From: CAKZNE01 sp002695025
GTDB lineage: Bacteria; Bacteroidota; Bacteroidia; Flavobacteriales; Schleiferiaceae
Length of the DNA stretch: 64,000 nucleotides
Assembly: GCA_913043285.1 (NCBI GenBank)
Contig: CAJWML010000007.1
Coordinates: 1-64,000 of the forward strand
Reading direction: 5' to 3'
How positions within the stretch are numbered: position 1 is the first letter of the stretch; every line of letters starts with the position of its first letter. A program made the translations under genes and the position numbers. Under the pieces are notes generated by a model. It saw only the letters and a list, made by a program, of their open reading frames with translations, did not search any database and was not told the origin of the DNA. Below are positions 58,569 through 64,000 of the stretch, one piece after another.

Positions 58569-59017
58569 TACGCTACGAAATACGTAAGGGCGAAGAGCGG
58601 GATATTCCCGCTCTGATGACCCTTATTAAGGAGCTGGCTGAATTTGAAAGAGCACCGGAGCAGGTCTGCACCGATGAAAAGATATTGCTGCGGGACTGGA
58701 AGGAGCACCAGTCCTTTGATTTTTTGGTGGCCGAGATAAATGATAGGGTAGTGGGCATATCACTTTATTACCCGAGATACTCCACCTGGAACGGCCGTTG
58801 TTATTATTTGGAAGATCTGTATGTACAGCCTGATGCCCGTGGTATGGGAGTTGGCAAAGCCTTATTGCTGGCCACCGTGGAAGAAGCCAAAAAGGCTGGT
58901 GCCGGCCGATTGGACTGGCAGGTGCTGGACTGGAACGAAGGGGCAGTACGCTTTTATAAAAGCCTGGGCGCCCATATTGAAAAGGAGTGGTGGAACTGTA
59001 AGCTGGTGATCAGTTAA
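58565..59017 (+). CDS. GNAT-family N-acetyltransferase
   Basis: The 150-aa protein has the GNAT acetyl-CoA fold: strand 1 IRYEIRKGEERDIPALM, strand 4 YYLEDLYVQPDARGMGVGKALL containing the Q/RxxGxG/A pyrophosphate loop, and the late LDWQVLDWNEGAVRFYKSLGA. It resembles diamine/spermidine-type acetyltransferases in length and the RFYKSLGA motif, but the acceptor is not determined. It overlaps the lysA stop by four bases, so it is co-translated with it. Confidence 0.9.
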   Translation: MIRYEIRKGEERDIPALMTLIKELAEFERAPEQVCTDEKILLRDWKEHQSFDFLVAEINDRVVGISLYYPRYSTWNGRCYYLEDLYVQPDARGMGVGKALLLATVEEAKKAGAGRLDWQVLDWNEGAVRFYKSLGAHIEKEWWNCKLVIS

Positions 59018-59082
59018 AGCTCTAAAATCCCAAACCTCACCAGCAACGTTCAACTTTAAACCTTCAGCCTTGAACTTTCAAT

Positions 59083-60552
59083 CTACCGGCTCTGGTTGAA
59101 CATCCACTGGATGTAATCCGGATCGTTCAGAACGTAATTCCATTCGTGACCACGACCGGGCGCTTCAAAGTATTCGGATGAAAAACCACCTTGCTGCAGG
59201 GCGGTATGCATTTCGCGGGAGTAGCGCGGGGGCACTACACCATCATTGTCCCCATGATAGAGGCGAAAGTCAATGCCAGCCGCATAACTATCTACAAAGG
59301 CGGAATCATGCCCCCCGGCAATGGAAACGGCAGCGGCAGGAAGATCAGGCGCATAATAGCAGAATTCGAAAGTTCCAATGCCTCCCATGGAGAGCCCGGA
59401 AACGTAAATACGCTTGTCATCCACCGCCTCATGGGCCACATAATCACGAACCAGCTCGATGACCATCTCCATAGCGGTATTGGGATTTTGCTCCACCGGA
59501 AATTCAAACAACAACTGGCCATTCTGATCGTACTTGGCCCTGCGCGACCACATTGTATTGGAAGGGCATTGTGGGAAGATCACAATAGCGGGATAATTGG
59601 TTCGCGCATCGTAACTGCCAAAAGTGTTGGATCCATAGGCCATCTGGCTGGTATTATTACTTCCCCGCTCTCCGGCTCCGTGCAGGAATATCACCAGGGG
59701 ATAGGAGCTGGTAGGGTCATAATTACGCGGAAATAAAACCTGATAGGGCAGGGTATTACCATTATAGGTAAAAGTCCGTTTTTCAAAGGGAGGAATGCGG
59801 TTGGCGGTAAAGATCATATCATCCAGGCCACGCGGGCGTAGTACAAAATCACCATTCATCTTAACTAATAATCCTTTGACCGGGCCAAATTTTTCCGGGA
59901 TGTTTTCATCGTCAAAAGAAGAGCCTGGTTCCATTATCACCTTGATCTCTTTTCCATTCTGATGTTTCATACTGCGTATCGTGGTTTGATGGGCATCAAT
60001 GAAAGGTTCTCCGATAAGACTTTCATCAAAATAGAAGCCTGAGGCCACAAAGTTGGAGTTTAAATCATCATCACTAAGCTGGTTAGGGTCCAAGGCGTCA
60101 TCCGGCAATCTATTATTCTCACCGGTTTTAATAATTACCTCAGAGCTGTCAATTGAGGTCAAAGGATTGCCATCAGCCATCGTTAGTGTACGGGATGTTC
60201 TGTCAACCTTTAAACCGGTACATACCACTAACAACTCTGTTTCCTGTGGGTACGTTTGATAGAGTTTGTCCCCAGTCATGGCTATCCTTAGCGCTCCACT
60301 GTAGTCCCTTATAAAAAGATGATTCTGGATGTTACCTCCTTTATCACTGGAAATAACCGAACCCTTTACCACTACTTTTTCTTTGATCTCCCCATCGCTG
60401 AAGTCATTGATTAATTCCATGATAGTATGGGTAGCCTCTAACGGTTCAGGCTCTGAAGTTGTATGGGTATTGGTTGGCTCATCCTTTTTGGAACAGGCCA
60501 AGGTCAGTGAAATAAGAGTAATAAAAAGGGAGGATAAATAGGAAACTCGCAT
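59083..60552 (-). CDS. Lipoprotein fusing a DUF5689-like domain to an alpha/beta-hydrolase esterase
   Basis: ATG 60552 (489 aa) gives a lipoprotein signal with Cys in LISLTLACSKKDE. The first ~220 mature residues are beta-rich and resemble DUF5689/OB-fold (VVKGSVISSDKGGNIQNHLF, LFIRDYSGALRIAM). The last ~240 residues are an alpha/beta hydrolase of the PHB-depolymerase/prolyl-oligopeptidase type: VIFLHGAGERGSN, the nucleophile Ser in YVSGLSMGGIGTFE (~388), Asp in HGDNDGVVPP and His in PGRGHEWNYVL. The catalytic set looks complete. It probably hydrolyses an ester at the cell surface. This domain pairing is uncommon. Confidence 0.85.
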   Translation of the reverse strand: MRVSYLSSLFITLISLTLACSKKDEPTNTHTTSEPEPLEATHTIMELINDFSDGEIKEKVVVKGSVISSDKGGNIQNHLFIRDYSGALRIAMTGDKLYQTYPQETELLVVCTGLKVDRTSRTLTMADGNPLTSIDSSEVIIKTGENNRLPDDALDPNQLSDDDLNSNFVASGFYFDESLIGEPFIDAHQTTIRSMKHQNGKEIKVIMEPGSSFDDENIPEKFGPVKGLLVKMNGDFVLRPRGLDDMIFTANRIPPFEKRTFTYNGNTLPYQVLFPRNYDPTSSYPLVIFLHGAGERGSNNTSQMAYGSNTFGSYDARTNYPAIVIFPQCPSNTMWSRRAKYDQNGQLLFEFPVEQNPNTAMEMVIELVRDYVAHEAVDDKRIYVSGLSMGGIGTFEFCYYAPDLPAAAVSIAGGHDSAFVDSYAAGIDFRLYHGDNDGVVPPRYSREMHTALQQGGFSSEYFEAPGRGHEWNYVLNDPDYIQWMFNQSR

Positions 60553-60640
60553 AGGGTTGTGTATTAAAAACACTAAGGTATTGATAAGCTATGAATTGAT
60601 AGGCAACCTCATGGTGAGAATCCGGTCTGTATACTTGAAT

Positions 60641-61090
60641 ATGCAACCAGATAGACCCTTGTTTCGAATCATCCTATCTTCAGTACTTTGCTTGCTAAGC
60701 TGTTCTTTTTTATCCGCACAGACCGTGGTGGAGGAGATTAGCTTTTCCAGTAATTTTGAAGCGGATAGCTCTGACTGTGAAACCTTGACCTCTAAGATAT
60801 CAAGAGCAAAAGAAGCACAGGATAAGCTTATTTCTACCATGCATCGCAAAGCAGACTCATTAAGCAAACTGGAATATCCTTGCTATGAGTACAGGATTAA
60901 AATAGTGGATCAGGTGCCTTTCAGGCAAGAGCCGTCAGTTACTGTAGTTTGTAGCGGAAACACAGGCTATTTGGCTTACCAAACGTATCGCAAGTTTACT
61001 TTACGGATCGTCCGGGATAGAAGGTTCAATCTTTTTTATCCCATGCATTCGGGTAAGGTGTTTTGCAGATCAGATATTTATCGTCCTTAA
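60641..61090 (+). CDS. Small secreted protein of unknown function
   Basis: ATG 60641 (149 aa) starts a signal peptide (LFRIILSSVLCLLSCSFLSAQ); earlier in-frame ATGs exist, including one at 60611. The mature protein has a helical, charged middle (KISRAKEAQDKLISTMHRKAD), then strands with paired cysteines (YPCYEYRI and VVCSGNTGYLAYQTYRKFTL), and a basic C-terminus. No family recognised. A GCAACC-N17-TCTG pair starting at 60603 may be an ECF-like promoter, but it is close to the ATG. It diverges from the esterase gene. Confidence 0.58.
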   Translation: MQPDRPLFRIILSSVLCLLSCSFLSAQTVVEEISFSSNFEADSSDCETLTSKISRAKEAQDKLISTMHRKADSLSKLEYPCYEYRIKIVDQVPFRQEPSVTVVCSGNTGYLAYQTYRKFTLRIVRDRRFNLFYPMHSGKVFCRSDIYRP

Positions 61091-61107
61091 CCTAAATCTA
61101 AAACGTT

Positions 61108-61404
61108 ATGAGTTTTGCCGGATCTGTACAGGCCATGATCACCTCACTGAAAAACAATGCGAGACAGCGAAATACGCTCTACGATAAGAAGAGTGTATTT
61201 CAACTCAGAAGTCGTAAAAACATAGCCTGTAAACCGGAAAGGAAAGCTACTCCCGAGCAATTAAGGGCCATTAAAGAGCGTCTTCAACGGTATAACCGCA
61301 CTGTATTTATAAGATCCTCCTTGGCATTTGCAGCATTATTGCTGTTATTGTGTATGGGAGCGTGGCTATGCTGGCCTTATCTCATGGAATTCGCGGGTTT
61401 TTAA
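61108..61404 (+). CDS. Small membrane protein of unknown function
   Basis: The 98-aa protein has a hydrophilic basic N-terminus (NNARQRNTLYDKKS, NIACKPERKATPEQLRAIKE) and one C-terminal membrane helix (SSLAFAALLLLLCMGAWLCW). It probably anchors in the inner membrane with its N-terminus in the cytoplasm. No function is recognised. It overlaps the convergent gene at 61401 by four bases and follows the 149-aa gene by 17 bases, so these two rightward genes are probably co-transcribed. Confidence 0.65.
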   Translation: MSFAGSVQAMITSLKNNARQRNTLYDKKSVFQLRSRKNIACKPERKATPEQLRAIKERLQRYNRTVFIRSSLAFAALLLLLCMGAWLCWPYLMEFAGF

Positions 61405-62381
61405 TCGCCTACCGAGCGGGCCATTTCCCGGATGTCATTTTCCTGGAGGTTAAAGCTGTTCCCTTCAAATTCATGGAAAAGGATCTCTCCTTTGGTATTG
61501 AAAATGGAGAAGTGTTTTTCTTCCCCGGATTGGACGTATACAAACACATAATTCAAATGGGAAACGTCCTCCAGGATAAGGTTGCTTAACTGCTCACGTT
61601 TCAGTATTTCGTAGCGATGAGGATAATCCTCAAAAAGATCAATGGCGGCACGTACCTGGGTGGTATCATCCCTCAGGTCCTCTTCGATAAGTACATAGTC
61701 CGGAACGTATAATATCTCATTTCGCAGTAATCCAAGCCCTGCTGAATCCTCCCGGGCCCAGTCGTCATACAGCGAAGGTGCGGTAATATTATCGTCAATG
61801 GACAAACCTTTGGAAACGTGCCTGAAATACAGGCTGAGGAGTCCCGGGCTGTCATTGTAGAACTTTCCTTCCTTGTAGATGAGGTCTTTTTTATCCTCGT
61901 CTCCAGGCACCTTGATCAGTTTTTTTACGAACTCGTGCTCTGGGTATAGTTCAATGCGGGCATAAGGAACCCGGTCACGGCTTTTGGGTACCCACAATAA
62001 AAGGTAAACCTTGCAATCCACCTCTCTTTCCTTACCGATATTGGTATTGACCTTAACCACCGGACTTACCTCCAGGGTTATAAAGGCGGTATTGCGTTCA
62101 CGTTCGTACTTCTTGAAATTACGGATGTGATCAAACTCCAGGCTATTGAGGTCCCATGCTCCTTTGAGAGCCTTTTTAAGATCCTCCAGCCGGGCCTCGT
62201 CCTTTTCACCATAAAAGAAAATGGTTTTATTGCGTTCCATCCTACGTACATCACCTTTTCGTATCATTCCGGCACCATCTCGGATATTAGGACTTTCAAA
62301 TGAGCCTATATTGATCTGAGCATGAACTTCCCAAAAGCTGGAAACAATCAGCGCCATGGCAAAAAAGTAATGTTTAAGCAT
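61401..62381 (-). CDS. Secreted protein of unknown function
   Basis: ATG 62381 (326 aa) opens a signal peptide (HYFFAMALIVSSFWEVHAQ); an earlier ATG adds 11 residues and would fall next to the promoter. The rest is soluble and mixed alpha/beta: KTIFFYGEKDEARLEDLKKA, DCKVYLLLWVPKSRDRVPYA, VPDYVLIEEDLRDDTTQVRA and a C-terminal YVQSGEEKHFSIFNTKG. No family or motif is recognised. It has the best-looking primary promoter of the window about 25-50 bases upstream. Confidence 0.7.
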   Translation of the reverse strand: MLKHYFFAMALIVSSFWEVHAQINIGSFESPNIRDGAGMIRKGDVRRMERNKTIFFYGEKDEARLEDLKKALKGAWDLNSLEFDHIRNFKKYERERNTAFITLEVSPVVKVNTNIGKEREVDCKVYLLLWVPKSRDRVPYARIELYPEHEFVKKLIKVPGDEDKKDLIYKEGKFYNDSPGLLSLYFRHVSKGLSIDDNITAPSLYDDWAREDSAGLGLLRNEILYVPDYVLIEEDLRDDTTQVRAAIDLFEDYPHRYEILKREQLSNLILEDVSHLNYVFVYVQSGEEKHFSIFNTKGEILFHEFEGNSFNLQENDIREMARSVGD

Positions 62382-62401
62382 AATCGTAATTGAGGTTTTC
62401 A

Positions 62402-62431
62402 CAAATATATCCATAAGTCTTTACAAGCAAA
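62402..62431 (-). promoter_or_regulatory. Primary-sigma promoter of the 326-aa gene
   Basis: On the minus strand TTTG (from 62431 to 62428), 18 bases, then TATATTTG (from 62409 to 62402) match the Bacteroidota TTTG/TAnnTTTG pair closely. The spacing is one base below the usual 19-21. The gene starts 20 bases downstream. Confidence 0.6.
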
Positions 62432-62509
62432 TGCCAAATGGGTAAAGCCAAACGGGAGTATTATATTAAGCGATGCTTAGTACATTCGCAAACTGTAAGT
62501 TTATACACA

Positions 62510-63760
62510 ATGAAGGTATTTAAATTTGGTGGTGCTTCCGTTAAGGATGCAGACAGTGTACGTAATGTAGCTAACGTTTTGAATCACTTCCCTGGTGAGG
62601 AAATACTAATTGTAGTTTCGGCTATGGGGAAAACCACCAATGCGCTGGAAAAGGTGGTGCAGCTCTTTTTTAACGGAAAGGAGGGAGCCCTGGAGCTATT
62701 ACAGGAAATCAAAGAGGACCACCTCAACATCATACGGGAACTCTTTGCTGCGGATGAACACCGTGTTCATAATGATGTGGAGATCCTCTTCAGCCAGCTG
62801 GATATCATTTGCCAGGGTAAACCGGATGAAAACTTTAATAAGGCCTATGATCAGATCGTAAGTTATGGGGAACTGATCTCTACCAAGATAATTTCCAGCT
62901 ACCTCAACAGCTCCGGGTATCAGAATAAGTGGCTGGATGCCCGCAGGTTGATCCGCACCGATCAGAACTACCGTTTTGCGCGGGTAGACTGGAACTTTAC
63001 GGAGCGTTTGGTGAAAGATACCATATTACCGGATAACCGCTATGTGGTTCAGGGTTTTATCGGGTCTGATGATGACCTGAACCCCACCACCCTGGGGCGT
63101 GAAGGTTCCGATTACACGGCTTCGGTCCTCGGCTATGTGCTGGGTGCGGAAGAGGTGGTGATCTGGAAGGATGTACCTGGAGTGCTGAATGGTGACCCGA
63201 AAGTGTTTGACGGAACCGCCCTCCTGAACCAGATCAGTTACCGTGAGGCCATTGAGCTGGCTTATTACGGAGCTTCCGTAATCCATCCCAAAACCATACA
63301 ACCTTTACAAAAAAAGAATATACCCCTTCGGGTGAAGTCATTTGTAAACCCGGATGCGGTGGGTACGCTTATCCGCGAAGGTTCAGATCTGGACCCGGTA
63401 TTGCCTTGTTTCATCAAAAAAGATAACCAGGTGCTCATTACCGTTTCCACCCGTGACCTGGCTTTTATTGTGGAAGAACACCTGAGCAAGATCTACAAGG
63501 TGTTTCACCAGTATGGCATCCGTGTTAACCTGTCGCAGAACACAGCGGTAAGTTCTTCCTTTTGTATTAACCATGATCCTATTACCACTCCGGTGATCCT
63601 GGATGAATTGCAAAAGGATTTTGATGTGTCCTATAATGAGGATGTAAAGCTTTACAGCGTAAGGCATTATGATGATGAGGCCCGTACCCGCGTTCAACGT
63701 ACCGGGAAAATAATGTTGGAACAAATTAGCCGCAATACCTACCAGGTAATAACGGTTTAA
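62510..63760 (+). CDS. Aspartate kinase, monofunctional
   Basis: The 416-aa enzyme phosphorylates aspartate, the first step of the lysine/threonine/methionine pathway. Start ATG 62510 (MKVFKFGGASVKDADSV) is the family N-terminus; longer frames to 62438 add 24 residues. Motifs: KFGGASV (nucleotide site), LIVVSAMGKTTN, LGREGSDYTASVLGYVLGA and WKDVPGVLNGDPK (substrate), plus C-terminal ACT-type regulatory segments (VLITVSTRDLAFIVEEHLSK). No homoserine dehydrogenase is fused. It sits just before the next gene in the same direction. Confidence 0.95.
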   Translation: MKVFKFGGASVKDADSVRNVANVLNHFPGEEILIVVSAMGKTTNALEKVVQLFFNGKEGALELLQEIKEDHLNIIRELFAADEHRVHNDVEILFSQLDIICQGKPDENFNKAYDQIVSYGELISTKIISSYLNSSGYQNKWLDARRLIRTDQNYRFARVDWNFTERLVKDTILPDNRYVVQGFIGSDDDLNPTTLGREGSDYTASVLGYVLGAEEVVIWKDVPGVLNGDPKVFDGTALLNQISYREAIELAYYGASVIHPKTIQPLQKKNIPLRVKSFVNPDAVGTLIREGSDLDPVLPCFIKKDNQVLITVSTRDLAFIVEEHLSKIYKVFHQYGIRVNLSQNTAVSSSFCINHDPITTPVILDELQKDFDVSYNEDVKLYSVRHYDDEARTRVQRTGKIMLEQISRNTYQVITV

Positions 63761-63802
63761 GCCATTTAAAATGGTTAGCTTTACGGAAAATGCCGCAGAG
63801 TA

Positions 63803-64000
63803 GTGAGCCTGGTTAACAAAAGTGATATTGCCAAAGTAGTTCAACTGGACAAAATTGGCCTTTCAGGCCTGGCCAAACCCATCATGGATATCCTCCGTAT
63901 TTCGGATATCAACGAAGTGTACAGCAAGTTTGAAGAGCTGCACGGAGTGGAATTCATCGATGCTATTCTCAAGGAATTCAAGGTAACTTTTGATTATTAC
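63803..64000 (+). CDS. Acyltransferase/hemolysin-like protein, N-terminal fragment
   Basis: The open frame runs from GTG 63803 to the window end (66 codons, incomplete). The translated start (MSLVNKSDIAKVVQLDKIGL, MDILRISDINEVYSKFEELH, IDAILKEF) resembles the N-terminus of ~600-aa Bacteroidota proteins annotated as GNAT/hemolysin-type acyltransferases, often encoded next to aspartate kinase. Only the N-terminus is seen, so the call is tentative. The GTG start is the only plausible one. Confidence 0.55.
   Translation, partial: MSLVNKSDIAKVVQLDKIGLSGLAKPIMDILRISDINEVYSKFEELHGVEFIDAILKEFKVTFDYY

Noticed and set aside
60603..60629. GCAACC-N17-TCTG before the 149-aa gene as a confident ECF-like promoter
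   Set aside because: The -10 half differs (TCTG) and it is so close to the chosen ATG that a normal leader is not possible; kept only as a weak remark in the gene entry.
1..64000. CRISPR array, insertion sequence, integrase or phage genes
   Set aside because: No repeat-spacer pattern, transposase-like or integrase-like protein, or terminal inverted repeats were found; the only large repeat is inside the LamG gene.

Overview
The window comes from a Bacteroidota chromosome, most likely order Flavobacteriales. Several signs agree: many secreted proteins end in a type IX secretion (T9SS) type A sorting domain; TonB-dependent receptors carry an N-terminal carboxypeptidase-regulatory-like domain; LytTR regulators pair with His_kinase-type sensors; purine-rich ribosome binding sites are largely absent; and TAnnTTTG-type -7 promoter boxes are present. 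No insertion sequence, prophage, CRISPR array or tRNA gene was seen, and composition looks even, so this is mainly core genome with lineage-specific secreted and uptake genes.

Layout. 1-265: the end of an rRNA operon (23S 3' end, 5S, terminator). 297-9074: a putative porin, a conserved secreted protein usually mislabelled asparagine synthetase B overlapping dnaB, a lipoprotein, a T9SS-exported endonuclease I, and accA. 9179-10972: a LamG protein with a 441-bp perfect internal DNA repeat. 11026-15892: tgt / LptF-G permease / EamA leftward and glycosyltransferase / rsmG rightward. 15889-22720: a leftward run of a PASTA protein, a T9SS protein, an RluD-type pseudouridine synthase, two tandem di-haem peroxidase lipoproteins and a small lipoprotein. 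22774-26309: acyl-CoA reductase and ferredoxin diverging from a 28-bp perfect palindrome, an unknown secreted protein, and class 1 fructose-bisphosphatase.

26379-31750: T9SS and carboxypeptidase-regulatory-like secreted proteins, including a partial tandem duplication and a chimeric vWA protein, then small unknown proteins. 31888-37020: a haem/siderophore-type uptake locus (TonB receptor, HmuTUV-like ABC transporter). 37078-44496: a small secreted protein, SDR, HEAGH protein, small envelope proteins and mfd. 45308-49837: TonB receptor, DUF3291-like protein, sensor kinase and LytTR regulator as one operon. 49840-51096: a Cys/Met-metabolism PLP enzyme. 51106-53975: a second, leftward kinase/LytTR operon with DUF4288 and LiaF-like genes. 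54108-57145: DUF4349 lipoprotein, serA, serC. 57336 to the end: lysA, a GNAT, a DUF5689-esterase lipoprotein, three unknowns, aspartate kinase, and the start of an acyltransferase-like gene.

The most interesting material is regulatory and was found by eye. Three promoters share GCAACC-N17-TCTA, like an ECF-sigma promoter, and all precede secreted carboxypeptidase-regulatory-like genes. Two operons that each encode a kinase/LytTR pair are preceded by direct repeats spaced exactly 21 bp, as expected for LytTR operators. The acyl-CoA reductase/ferredoxin intergenic region holds a 28-bp perfect palindrome. I do not see an obvious new defence or mobile system.
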